Origin: Petrolisthes cinctipes
Taxonomy: Eukaryota; Arthropoda; Malacostraca; Decapoda; Porcellanidae
Assembly (NCBI GenBank): GCA_033782935.1
Contig: JAWQEG010000486.1
Coordinates: 744,001 to 808,000 of the forward strand
Reading direction: 5' to 3'
DNA: 64,000 nucleotides
Shown: positions 38,047 through 51,800 of the stretch, piece by piece
Layout: every line of letters starts with the position of its first letter
How positions within the stretch are numbered: the first letter of the stretch is position 1
Translations under genes and position numbers: made by a program
Notes under the pieces: generated by a model
The model's database searches: none
Seen by the model: only the letters and a program-made list of their open reading frames with translations
What the model was told of the DNA's origin: nothing

Positions 38047-40959
38047 CATATTGACTTTGGGCACCTAAAATATCGATTTTCAGCATGTTTTGGGCCTGTA
38101 TTTTGAAAATACTCTAACTAGGAGTAGGCATGTACAGATCGCTTCTGGGACCCAAAAATATCGAATTTTCGGGTGTTTTGAGGATGAATTTGGGATATAA
38201 ACGGGTGCAGAAGATGCATACACATATTGACTTTGGTCACCTAAAATATCGATTTTCAGCTTGTTTTGGGCCTGTATTTTGAAAATACTCTAACACGGAG
38301 TAGGCAAGTACAGATCGCTTCTGGGACCCCAAAATATCGAATTTTCGGGTGTTTTGAGATTGAATTTAAGATATAAACGGGTACAGAAGATGCATACACA
38401 TATTGACTTTGGGCACCTAAAATATCGATTTTCAGCATGTTTTGGGCCTGCATCTTAGTAGACATGTACAGATCGCTTCTGGGACCCAAAAATATCGAAT
38501 TTTAGGGTGTTTTGAGGTTGAATTTGAGATATAAACGAGTGCAGAAGATGCATACACATATCGACTTTTGGGCAACTAAAAGATCAATTTTCAGTATGTT
38601 TTGGGCGTGTATCTTGAAAATACTCTAACACGGAGTAGGCAAGTACAGATCACTACTGGGACCCCAAAATATCGAATTTTCGGGTGTTTTGAGCCTGAAT
38701 TTGAGATATAAACGGGTACAGAAGATGCATCCACATATCGACTTTTGGGCACCTAAAAGATCGATTTTCAGTATGTTTTGGGCCTGTATATTGAAAATAC
38801 TATAACACGGAGTAGGCATGTACAGATCGCTTCTGGGACCCCAAAATATAGAACTTTTTGGGCCTATATTTTGAAAATATTCTAGCACTGAGAAGGCATA
38901 TACAGATCGCTTCTGGGACCCCAAAATATCGAATTTTCGGGTGTTTTGAGCCTTAATATGAGATATAAACGGGTACCGAAGATACATGCACATATCGACT
39001 TTGGTCACCTAAAATATCGATTTTCAGCTTGTTTTGGGCATGTATTTTGAAAATATTCTAGCACTGAGTAGGCATGTACAGATCGCTTCTGGGACCCCAA
39101 AATATCGAATTTTCGGGTGTTTTGAGCCTGAATTAGAGATATAAACGGGTACAGAAGATGCATGCACATATCGACTTTTGGGCACCTAAAATATCGATTT
39201 TGAGCATGTTTTGGGTCTGTATATTGAAAACATTCTAACTAGGAGTAGGGATGTACAGATCGCTTCTTGGACCCAAAAATACCGTATTTTCGGTTGTTTT
39301 GAGCCTGAATTTGAGATATAAACGGGTACAGAAGATGCATGCACATATTGACTTTGGGCACATAAAATATCGATTTTCAGCATGTTTTGGGCCTGTATTT
39401 TGAAAATACTCTAACTAGGAGTAAGCATGTACAGATCGCCTCTGGGACCCAAAAATATCGAATTTTCGAGTGTTTTGAGCCTGAATTTGAGATATAAACG
39501 GGTACAAAAGATGCATGCACATATCGACTTTGGACACTTAAAATATCGATTTTTAGCATATTTTGAGCCTATATTTTGAAAACATTCTAGCACTGAGTAG
39601 GCATGTACAGATCGCTTCTGGGACCCAAAAATATCGAATTTTCGGGTGTTTTGAGGTTTAATTTGGGATATAAACGGGTGCAGAAGATGCATACACATAT
39701 TGACTTTGGTCACCTAAAATATCGATTTCCAGCTTGTTTTGGGCCTGTATTTTGAAAATACTCTAAAAAGGAGTAGGCAAGTACAGATCGTTTCTGGGAC
39801 CCAAAAATATCGAATTTTCGGGTGTTTTGAGGTTGAATTTGGGATATAAACGGGTACAGAAGATGCATGCACATATCGACTTTTGGGCACCTAACAGATC
39901 GATTTTCAATATGTTTTGGGCCTGTATTTTGAAAATACTCTAACACGGAATAGGCATGTACAGTTCGCTTCTGGGACCCCAAAATATTGAATTTTAGGGT
40001 GTTTTGGGCCTGAATTTGAGATATCGACTTTGGGCACTTAAATATCGATTTTTAGCATGTTTTGACCCTATATTTTGAAAATATTCTAGCACTAAGTAGG
40101 CATGTACAGATCACTTCTGGGACCCCAAAATATCGAATTTTCAGGTGTTTTGAGCCTGAATTTGAGATATAAACGGGTACAGATGATGCATTCACATATC
40201 GACTTTGGACACTTAAAATATCGATTTTTAGCATGTTTTGAGCCTATATTTTGAAAACATTCTAGCACTGAGTAGGCATGTACAGATCGCTTCTGGTACC
40301 CTAAAATATCGATTTTTCGGGTGTTTTGAGGTTGAATTTGGGATATAAACGGGTACAGAAGATGCATGCAAATATCGACTTTTGGGCACTTAAAAGATCG
40401 ATTTTCAGTATGTTTTGGGCCTGTAAATTGAAAATACTCTAACACGGAGTAGGCATGTACAGATCGCTTCAGGGACCAAAAATTATCGAATTTTCGGGTG
40501 TTTTGGGGTTAAATTTGAGATATCGACTTTGGGCACCTAAAATATCGATTTTTAGCATGTTTTGGGCCTATATTTTGAAAATATTCTAGCACTGAGAAGG
40601 CATGTACAGATCGCTTCTGGGACCCCAAAATATCGAATTTTCGGGTGTTTTGAGCCTGAATTTGAGATATAAACGGGTACAGAAGAGGCATGCACATATC
40701 GACTTTGGACACTTAAAATATCGATTTTTTGCATGTTTTGAGCCTATATTTTGAAAACATTCTAGCACTGACTAGACATGTACAGATCGCTTCTAGGACC
40801 CAAAATTATCGAATTTTCGGGTGTTTTGTGGTTGAATTTGAGATATAAACGAGTGCAAAATATGCATACACTTGTTGACTTTGGGCACCTAAAATATCGA
40901 TTTTCAGCATGTTTTGGGCCTGCATCTGAGTAGGCATGTACAGATCACTACTGGGACCC
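38047..40959. repeat. Mosaic satellite segment between copy F and the 1290-bp duplication
   Basis: Short stretches here match different parts of the earlier array. About 38047-38490 resembles copy A near 11,620 and 10,600. About 40052-40445 repeats 37404-37797 at offset 2648. About 40509-40734 repeats 30379-30604. The segment 38625-39380 introduces the module with the 80-bp monomer and the ACCGTATTTTCGGTTG variant. No gene is seen. Confidence 0.7.
38831..38910. repeat. 80-bp truncated monomer
   Basis: This is the same truncated form, with AAAATATAGAACTTTTTGGG at the join and 80 bp between successive TTCTGGGACC motifs. Confidence 0.85.
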
Positions 40960-41629
40960 CAAAATATCGAATTTTCGGGTGTTTTGAGCCTGAATTTGAG
41001 ATATAAACGGGTACAGAATATGCATGCACATATCGACTTTTGGGCACCTAAAAGATCGATTTTCAGTATGTTTTGGGCCTGTATTTTGAAAATACTCTAA
41101 CACGGAGTAAGCATGTACAGTTCGCTTCTGGGGCCCCAAAATATCGAATTTTCAGGAGGTTAGGGCCTGAATTTGAAATATCGACTTTGGGCACCTAAAA
41201 TATCGATTTTTAGCATGTTTTGAGCCTATATTTTGAAAACATTATAGCACTGACTAGACATGTACAGATCGCTTCTGGGACCCAAATTTATCGAATTTTA
41301 GGGTGTTTTGAGGTTGAATTTGAGATATAAACGAGTGCAGAAGATGCATACACATATCGACTTTGGACACTTAAAATATCGAATTTTAGCATGTTTTGAG
41401 CCTATATTTTGAAAATATTCTAGCACTGACTAAACATGTACAGATCGCTTGCTTCTGGGACCCAAAATTATCGAATTTTCGGGTGTTTTGAGGTTGAATT
41501 TGATATATAAACGAGGGCAGAAGATGCATACACAAATCGACTTTTGGGCAACTAAAAGATCGATTTTCAGTATGTTTTGGGCCTGTATATTGAAAATACT
41601 CTAACACGGAGTAGGCATGTACAGATCGC

Positions 41630-41709
41630 TTCTGGGACCCCAAAATAAAGAACTTTTTGGGCCTATATTTTGAAAATATTCTAGCACTGAGAAGGCATAT
41701 ACAGATCGC
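41630..41709. repeat. 80-bp truncated monomer
   Basis: This copy has the AAAATAAAGAAC form of the join, identical to the one near 32181, with 80-bp spacing. It lies in the first half of the 1290-bp tandem duplication. Confidence 0.85.
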
Positions 41710-42919
41710 TTCTGGGACCCCAAAATATCGAATTTTCGGGTGTTTTGAGCCTTAATATGAGATATAAACGGGTACAGAAGATGCATGCACATATCGACTT
41801 TGGTCACCTAAAATATCGATTTTCAGCTTGTTTTGGGCATGTATTTTGAAAATATTCTAGCACTGAGTAGGCATGTACAGATCGCTTCTGGGACCTAAAA
41901 ATATCGAATTTTCGGGTGTTTTGAGCCTGAATTAGAGATATAAACGGGTACAGAAGATGCATGCACATATCGACTTTTGGGCACCTAAAATATCGATTTT
42001 GAGCATGTTTTGGGTCTGTATATTGAAAACATTCTAACTAGGAGTAGGGATGTACAGATCGCTTCTTGGACCCAAAAATACCGTATTTTCGGTTGTTTTG
42101 AGCCTGAATTTAAGATATAAACGGGTACAGAAGATGCATGCACATATTGACTTTGGGCACATAAAATATCGATTTTCAGCATGTTTTGGGCCTGTATTTT
42201 GAAAATACTCTAACTAGGAGTAAGCATGTACAGATCGCCTCTGGGACCCAAAAATATCGAATTTTCGGGTGTTTTGAGCCTGAATTTGAGATATAAACGG
42301 GTACAGAATATGCATGCACATATCGACTTTTGGGCACCTAAAAGATCGATTTTCAGTATGTTTTGGGCCTGTATTTTGAAAATACTCTAACACGGAGTAA
42401 GCATGTACAGTTCGCTTCTGGGGCCCCAAAATATCGAATTTTCAGGAGGTTAGGGCCTGAATTTGAAATATCGACTTTGGGCACCTAAAATATCGATTTT
42501 TAGCATGTTTTGAGCCTATATTTTGAAAACATTATAGCACTGACTAGACATGTACAGATCGCTTCTGGGACCCAAATTTATCGAATTTTAGGGTGTTTTG
42601 AGGTTGAATTTGAGATATAAACGAGTGCAGAAGATGCATACACATATCGACTTTGGACACTTAAAATATCGAATTTTAGCATGTTTTGAGCCTATATTTT
42701 GAAAATATTCTAGCACTGACTAAACATGTACAGATCGCTTGCTTCTGGGACCCAAAATTATCGAATTTTCGGGTGTTTTGAGGTTGAATTTGATATATAA
42801 ACGAGGGCAGAAGATGCATACACATATCGACTTTTGGGCAACTAAAAGATCGATTTTCAGTATGTTTTGGGCCTGTATATTGAAAATACTCTAACACGGA
42901 GTAGGCATGTACAGATCGC

Positions 42920-42999
42920 TTCTGGGACCCCAAAATAAAGAACTTTTTGGGCCTATATTTTGAAAATATTCTAGCACTGAGAAGGCATATACAGATCGC
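42920..42999. repeat. 80-bp truncated monomer
   Basis: This copy lies exactly 1290 bp after the one at 41630 and has the same join, in the second half of the tandem duplication. Confidence 0.85.
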
Positions 43000-43540
43000 T
43001 TCTGGGACCCCAAAATATCGAATTTTCGGGTGTTTTGAGCCTTAATATGAGATATAAACGGGTACAGAAGATGCATGCACATATCGACTTTGGTCACCTA
43101 AAATATCGATTTTCAGCTTGTTTTGGGCATGTATTTTGAAAATATTCTAGCACTGAGTAGGCATGTACAGATCGCTTCTGGGACCCCAAAATATCGAATT
43201 TTCGGGTGTTTTGAGCCTGAATTAGAGATATAAACGGGTACAGAAGATGCATGCACATATCGACTTTTGGGCACCTAAAATATCGATTTTGAGCATGTTT
43301 TGGGTCTGTATATTGAAAACATTCTAACTAGGAGTAGGGATGTACAGATCGCTTCTTGGACCCAAAAATACCGTATTTTCGGTTGTTTTGAGCCTGAATT
43401 TAAGATATAAACGGGTACAGAAGATGCATGCACATATTGACTTTGGGCACATAAAATATCGATTTTCAGCATGTTTTGGGCCTGTATTTTGAAAATACTC
43501 TAACTAGGAGTAAGCATGTACAGATCGCCTCTGGGACCCA

Positions 43541-45084
43541 AAAATATCGAATTTTCGGGTGTTTTGAGCCTGAATTTGAGATATAAACGGGTACAAAAGA
43601 TGCATGCACATATCGACTTTGGACACTTAAAATATCGATTTTTAGCATATTTTGAGCCTATATTTTGAAAACATTCTAGCACTGAGTAGGCATGTACAGA
43701 TCGCTTCTGGGACCCAAAAATATCGAATTTTCGGGTGTTTTGAGGTTGAATTTGGGATATAAACGGGTGCAGAAGATGCATACACATATTGACTTTGGTC
43801 ACCTAAAATATCGATTTTCAGCTTGTTTTGGGCCTGTATTTTGTAAATACTCTAAAAAGGAGTAGGCAAGTACAGATCGTTTCTGGGACCCCAAAATATC
43901 GAATTTTCGGGTGGTTTGAGCCTGAATTTGAGATATAAACGGGTACAGAAGATGCATCCACATATCGACTTTTTGGCAACTAACAGATCGATTTTCAGTA
44001 TGTTTTGAGCCTGTATTTTGAAAATACGCTAACACGTAGTAGGCATGTACAGTTTGCATCTGGGACCCCAAAATATCGAATTTTGGGGTGTTTTGGGCCT
44101 GAATTTGAGATATCGACTTTGGGCACCTAAATATCGACTTTTAGCATGTTTTGACCCTATATTTTGAAAATATTCTAGCACTAAGTAGGCATGTACAGAT
44201 CACTTCTGGGACCCCAAAATATCGAATTTTCGGGTGTTTTGAACTTGAATTTGAGATATAAACGGGTACAGATGATGCATGCACATATCGACTTTGGACA
44301 CTTAAAATATCAATTTTTAGCATGTTTTAAGCCTATATTTTGAAAAATTTTTAGCACTGAGTAGGCATGTACAGATCGCTTCTGGTACCCAAAAATATCG
44401 AATTTTCGGGTGTTTTGAGGTAAATTTGGGATATAAACGGGTACAGAAGGTGCATGCACATATCGACTTTTGGGCACTTAAAAGATCGATTTTCAGTATG
44501 TTTTGGGCCTGTATTTTGAAAATACTCTAACACGGAGTAGGCATGTGCAGTTCGCTTCTGGGTCCCCAAAATATCGAATTTTGGGGTGTTTTCCTGCCTG
44601 AATTTGAGATATCGACTTTGGGCACCTAAAATATCGATTTTTAGCATGTTTTGGGCCTATATTTTGAAAATATACTAGCACTAAGTAGTACAGATCACTT
44701 CTGGGACCCCAATATATCGAATTTTCGGGTGTTTTGATCCTGAATTTGAGATATAAACGGGTACAGATGATGCATGCACATATCGACTTTGGACACTTAA
44801 AATATCGATTTTTAGCTTGTTTTGAGCCTATATTTTGAAAACATTCTAGCACTGAGTAGGCATGTACAGATCGCTTTTGGGACCCAAAAATATCGAATTT
44901 TCGGGTGTTTTGAGGTTGAATTTGGGATATAAACGGGTGCAGAAGATGCATACACATATTGACTTTGGTCACCTAAAATATCGATTTTCAGCTTGTTTTG
45001 GGCCTGTATTTTGTTAATACTCTAACACGGAGTAGGCAAGTACAGATCGTTTCTGGGACCCCAAAATATCGAAATTTCGGGTGT
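43541..45084. repeat. Mosaic satellite segment
   Basis: About 44050-44440 matches about 32960-33350 at offset 11,091, sharing TCGACTTTTAGCATG and the GAGGTAAATTTGGG deletion. Positions 44570-44700 include the variants GTGTTTTCCTGCC and CACTAAGTAGTACAG, which recur near 52520-52620 and 63920. No gene is seen. Confidence 0.7.
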
Positions 45085-48000
45085 TTTGTGCCTGAATTTG
45101 AGATATAAACAGGTACAGAAGATGCATCCACATATCGACTTTTGGGCACCAAAAAGATCGATTTTTAGCATGTTTTGGGCCTATATTTTGAAAATATTCT
45201 AGCACTAAGTAGGCATGTACATATCACTTCTGGGGCCCCAAAATATCGAATTTTCGAGTGTTTTGAGCCTCAATTTGAGATATAAACGAGTACAGATGAT
45301 GCATGCACATATCGACTTTGGACACTTAAAATATCGATTTTTAGCATGTTTTGATCCTATATTTTGAAAACATTCTAGCACTGAGTAGGCATGTACAGAT
45401 CGCTTCTGGGACCCAAAAATATCGAATTTTCGGGTGTTTTGAGATTGAATTTGGGATATAAACGGGAGCAGAAGATGCATACACATATTGACTTTGGTCA
45501 CCTAAAATATCGATTTTCAGCTTGTTTTGGGCCTGTATTTTGAAAATTCTCTAACAAGGAGTAGGCAAGTACAGATCGCTTCTGGGACCCCAAAACATCG
45601 AATTTTCGGGGGTTTTGAGAATTAATTTGAGATATAAACGGGTACAGAAGATGCATCCACACATCGACTTTTGTGCAACTAACAGATCGATTTTCTGTAT
45701 GTTTTGGGTCTGTATATTGAAAATACTCTAACACGGAGTAGGCATGTACAGATCGCTTCTGGGACCCAAAAATACCAAATTTTCGGGTGTTTTGAGCCTG
45801 AATTTGAGATATAAACGGGTACAGAAGATGCATGCACATATCGACTTTTGGGCACCTAAAATATCGATTTTGAGCATGTTTTGGGTCTGTATCTTGAAAA
45901 CATTCTAACTAGGAGTAGGGATGTACAGATCGCTTCTAGGACCCAAAAATACCGAATTTTCGGGTGTTTTGAGCCTGAATTTGAGATATAAACGGGGACA
46001 GAAGATGCATGCACATATTGACTTTGGGCACCTAAAATACCGATTTTCAGCATGTTTTGGGACTGTATTTTAAAAATACTTTAACTAAGAGTAGGCATGT
46101 ACAGATCGCTTCTGGGACCCAAAAATATCGAATTTTCGGGTGTTTTGAGCCTGAATTTGAGATATAAACGGGGACAGAAGATGCATGCACATATTGACTT
46201 TGGTCACCTAAAATACCGATTTTCAGCATGTTTTGGGCCTGTATTTTAAAAATACTTTAATTAAGAGTAGGCATGTACAGATCGCTTCTGGGACCCAAAA
46301 ATATCGAATTTTCGGGTGTTTTGAGCCTGAATTTGAGATATAAACGGGTACAGAAGATGCATCCACATATCGACTTTGGACACTTAAAAAATCGATTTTT
46401 AGCATGTTTTGAGCCTATATTTTGAAAACATTCTAGCACTGACTAGACATGTACAGATCGCTTCTGGGACCCAAAAATATCGAATTTTCGGGTGTTTTGA
46501 GGTTGAATTTGAGATATAAACGAGTGCAGAATATGCATACACAAGTTGACTTTGGGCACCTAAAATATCGATTTTCAGCATGTTTTGGGCCTGCATGTGA
46601 GTAGGCATGTACAGATCGCTTCTGGGACCCCAAAATATCGAATTTTCGGGTGTTTGGAGCCTGAATTTGGGATATAAACGGGTACAGAAGATGCATGCAC
46701 ATATCGACTTTTGGGCTCCTAAAAGATCGATTTTCAGTATGTTTTGGGCCTTTATTTTGAAAATACTCTAACACGGAGTAAGCATGTACAGTTCGCTTCC
46801 GGGGCCACAAAATATCGAATTTTCGGCAGGTTAGGGCCTGAATTTGAAATATCAACTTTGGGCACCTAAAATATCGATTTTTATCATGTTTTGGGCCTAT
46901 ATTTTGAAAATATTCTAGCACTAAGTAGGCATGTACAGATCACTTCTGGGGCCCCAAAATATCGAATTTTCGGGTGTTTTGTGCCTGAATTTGAGATATA
47001 AACAGGTACAAAAGATGCATCCACATATCGACTTTTGGGCACCAAAAAGATCGATTTTTAGCATGTTTTGGGCCGTTATTTTGAAAATATTCTAGCACTA
47101 AGTAGGCATGTACAGATCACTTCTGGGACCCCAAAATATCGAATTTTCGAGTGTTTTGAGCCTCAATTTGAGATATAAACGAGTACAGATGATGCATGCA
47201 CATATCGACTTTGGACACTTAAAATATCGATTTTTAGCATGTTTTGAGCCTATATTTTGAAAACATTCTAGCACTGAGTAGGCATGTACAGATCGCTTCT
47301 GGGACCCAAAAATATCGAATTTTCGGGTGTTTTGAGATTGAATTTGGGATATAAACGGGAGCAGAAGATGCATACACATATTGACTTTGGTCACCTAAAA
47401 TATCGATTTTCAGCTTGTTTTGGGCCTGTATTTTGAAAATTCTCTAACAAGGAGTAGGCAAGTACAGATCGCTTCTGAGACCCCAAAATATCGAATTTTC
47501 GGGTGTTTTGAGAATGAATTTGAGATATAAACGGGTACAGAAGATGCATCCACACATCGACTTTTGTGCAACTAACAGATCGATTTTCTGTATGTTTTGG
47601 GTCTGTATATTGAAAATACTCTAACACGGAGTAGGCATGTACAGATCGCTTCTGGGACCCAAAAATACCAAATTTTAGGGTGTTTTGAGCCTGAATTTGA
47701 GATATCAACGGGTACAGAAGATGCATGCACATATCGACTTTTGTGCACCTAAAATATCGATTTTGAGCATGTTTTGGGTCTGTATCTTGAAAACATTCTA
47801 ACTAGGAGTAGGGATGTACAGATCGCTTCTAGGACCCAAAAATACCGAATTTTCGGGTGTTTTGAGCCTGAATTTGAGATATAAACGGGGACAGAAGATG
47901 CATGCACATATTGACTTTGGGCACCTAAAATACCGATTTTCAGCATGTTTTGGGCCTGTATTTTAAAAATACTTTAACTAAGAGTAGGCATGTACAGATC

Positions 48001-48870
48001 GCTTCTGGGACCCAAAAATATCGAATTTTAGGGTGTTTTGAGCCTGAATTTGAGATATAAACGGGGACAGAAGATGCATGCACATATTGACTTCGGGCAC
48101 CTAAAATACCGATTTTCAGCATGTTTTGGGCCTGTATTTTAAAAATACTTTAACTAAGAGTAGGCATGTACAGATCGCTTCTGGGACCCAAAAATATCGA
48201 ATTTTCACGTGTTTTGAGCATGAATTTGAGATATAAACGGGTACAGAAGATGCATCCACATATCGACTTTGGACACTTAAAAAATCGATTTTTAGCATGT
48301 TTTCAACCTATATTTTCTAAACATTCTTGCACTGACTAGACATGTACAGATCGCTTCTGGGACCCAAAAATATCGAATTTTCGGGTGTTTTGAGGTTGAA
48401 TTTGAGATATAAACGAGTGCAGAATATGCATACACATGTTGACTTTGGGCACCTAAAATATCGATTTTCAGCATGTTTTGGGCCTGCATCTGAGTAGGCA
48501 TGTACAGATCGTTTCTGGGACCCCAAAATATCGAATTTTCGGGTGTTTGGAGCCTGAATTTGGGATATAAACGGGTACAGAAGATGCATGCACATATCGA
48601 CTTTTGGGCACCTAAAAGATCGATTTTCAGTATGTTTTGGGCCTGTATTTTGAAAATACTCTAACACGGAGTAAGCATGTACAGTTCGCTTCCGGGGCCC
48701 CAAAATATCGAATTTTCGGGAGGTTAGGGCCTGAATTTGAAATATCGACTTTGGGCACCTAAAATATCGATTTTTAGCATGTTTTGGGCCTATATTTTGA
48801 AAATATTCTAGCACTAAGTAGGCATGTACAGATCACTTCTGGGGCCCCAAAATATCGAATTTTCGGGTGT
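45085..48870. repeat. 1893-bp tandem duplication
   Basis: Two consecutive blocks of about 1893 bp are collinear from about 45085-46977 and 46978-48870. Shared markers include ATAAACAGGTACA, CACATCGACTTTTGTGC, ATAAACGGGGACAG and TTCCGGGGCC. A partial third copy is at about 52620-53660 (offset 5509, reduced by one 176-bp monomer), and the start of a fourth follows the retrotransposon at about 60000-60720. Confidence 0.8.
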
Positions 48871-51800
48871 TTTGAGCCTGAATTTAAGATATAAACGGGT
48901 ACAGATGATGCATGCACATATCGACTTTGGACACTTAAAATATCGATTTTTAGCATGTTTTGAGCCTATATTTTGAAAACATTCTAGCACTGAGTAGGCA
49001 TGTACAGATCGCTTCGTGGACCCAAAAATATCAAATTTTGGGTGTTTCGAGGTTGAATTTGGGATATAAACGGGTGCAGAAGATACATACACATATTGAC
49101 TTTGGTCACCTAAAATATCGATTTTCAGCTTGTTTTGGGCGTGTATTTTGAAAATACTCTAACACGGAGTAGGCAAGTACAGATCGATACTGGGACCCCA
49201 AAATATCGAATTTTCGGGTGTTTTGAGCCTGAATTTGAGATATAAACGGGTACAGAAGATGCATCCACATATCGACTTTTGGGCACCTAAAAAATCGATT
49301 TTCAGTATGTTTTGGGCCTGTATATTGAAAATACTCTAACACGGAGTAGGCATGTACAGATCGCTTCTGGGTCCCCAAAATATAGAAATTTTTGGGCCTA
49401 TATTTTGAAAATATTCTAGCACTGTGAAGGCATATACAGATCGCTTCTGGGACCCCAAAATATCGAATTTTCGGGTGTTTTGAGCCTTAATATGAGATAT
49501 AAACGGGTACAGCAGATACATGCACATATCGACTTTGGTCACCTAAAATATCGATTTTCAGCTTGTTTTGGGCTTGTATTTTGAAAATATTCTAGCACTG
49601 AGTAGGCATGTACAGATCGCTTCTGGGACCCCAAAATATCGAATTTTCGGGTGTTTTGAGCCTGAATTAGAGATATAAACGGGTACAGAAGATGCATGCA
49701 CATATCGACTTTTGGGCACCTAAAATATCGATTTTGAGCATGTTTTGGGTCTGTATATTGAAAATATTCTAACTAGGAGTAGGGATGTACAGATCGCTTC
49801 TTGGACCCAAAAATACCGTCTTTTCGGTTGTTTTGAGCCTGAATTTGAGATATAAACGGGTACAGAAGATGCATGCACATATTGACTTTGGGCACATAAA
49901 ATATCGATTTTCAGCATGTTTTGGGCCTGTATTTTGAAAATACTCTAACTAGGAGTAAGCATGTACAGATCGCCTCTGGGACCCAAAAATATCGAATTTT
50001 CGGGTGTTTTGAGCCTGAATTTGATATATAAACGGGTACAAAAGATGCATGCACATATCGACTTTCGACACTTAAAATATCGATTTTTAGCATGTTTTGA
50101 GCCTATATTTTGAAAACATTCTAGCACTGACTAGACATGTACAGATAGCTTCTGGGACGCAAAATAATCGAATTTTCGGGTGTTTTGAGGTTGAATTTGA
50201 GATATAAACGAGTGCAGAAGATGCATACACATGTTGACTTTGGGCACCTAAAATATCAATTTTCAGCATGTTTTGGGCCTGCATCTGAGTAGGCATGTAC
50301 AGATCGGTTCTTGGACCCCAAAATATCGAATTTTCTGGTGTTTGTAGCCTGCATTTGAGATATAAACGGGTACAGAAGATGCATGCACATATCGACTTTT
50401 GGGCAACTAAAAGATCGATTTTCAGTATGTTTTGGGCCTGTATTTTGAAAATACTCTAACACGGAATAGGCATGTACAGTTCGCTTCTGGGACCCCAAAA
50501 TATCGAATTTTCGGGTGTTTTGGGCCTGAATTTGAGATATCGACTTTGGGCACCTAAAATATCGATTTTTAGCATGTTTTGGGCATATATTTTGAAAATA
50601 ATCTAGCACTAAGTAGTACAGATCACTTCTGGGACCTCAAAATATTAAATTTTCGAGTGTTTTGAGCCTCAATTTGAGATATAAAGGGGTACAGGTGTTG
50701 CATTCACATATCGACTTTGGACACTTAAAATATCGATTTTTAGCATATTTTGAGCCTATATTTTGAAAACATTCTAGCACTGAGTAGGCATGTACAGATC
50801 GCTTCTGGGACCCAAAAAAAACGAATTTTCGGGTGTTTTGAGGTTGAATTTGGGATATAAACGGGTGCAGAAGATGCATACACATATTGACTTTGGTCAC
50901 CTAAAATATCGATTTTCAGCTTGTTTTAGGCCTGTATTTTGAAAATACTCTAAAAAGGAGTAGGCAAGTACAGATCGTTTCTGGGACCCCAAAATATCGA
51001 ATTTTCGGGTGTTATGAGCCTGAATTTGAGATATAAACGGGTACAGAAGATGCATCCACATATCGACTTTTTGGCAACTAACAGATCGATTTTCAGTATG
51101 TTTTGAGCCTGTATTTTGAAAATACGCTAACACGGAGTAGGCATGTACAGTTTGCTTCTGGGACCCCAAAATATCGAGTTTTGGGGTGTTTTGGGCCTGA
51201 ATTTGAGATATCGACTTTGGGCACCTAAATATCGATTTTTAGCATGTTTTGACCCTATATTTTGAAAATATTCTAGCACTAAGTAGGCATGTACAGATCA
51301 CTTCTGGGACCCCAAACTATCGAATTTTCGGGTGTTTTGAACTTGAATTTGAGATATAAACGGGTACAGATGATGCATGCACATATCGACTTTGGACACT
51401 TAAAATATCAATTTTTAGCATGTTTTAAGCCTAAATTTTGAAATTTTTTTAGCACTGAGTAGGCATGTACAGATCGCTTCTGGTACCCAAAAATATCGAA
51501 TTTTCGGGTGTTTTGAGGTAAATTTGGGATATAAACGGGTACAGAAGGTGCATGCACATATCGACTTTTGGGCACTTAAAAGATCAATTTTCAATATGTT
51601 TTGGGCCTGTATATTGAAAATACTCTAACACGGAGTAGGCATGTACAGATCGCTTCTGGAACCCAAAATTATCGAATTTTCGGGTGTTTTGTGGTTGAAT
51701 TTGAGATATCGACTTTGGGCACCTAAAATATCGATTTTAGCTTGTTTTGGGCCTATATTTTGAAAATATTCTACCACTGAGTAGGCATGTACAGATCGCT

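Larger units (their letters stand above)
40960..43540. repeat. 1290-bp tandem duplication
   Basis: Two adjacent near-identical blocks are offset by 1290 bp. CACGGAGTAAGC occurs at 41101 and 42391, the GCTTGCTT insertion near 41450 and 42740, and the 80-bp monomer at 41630 and 42920. The first block also matches 31.5-32.4 kb at offset 9449. Ends are approximate. Confidence 0.8.
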
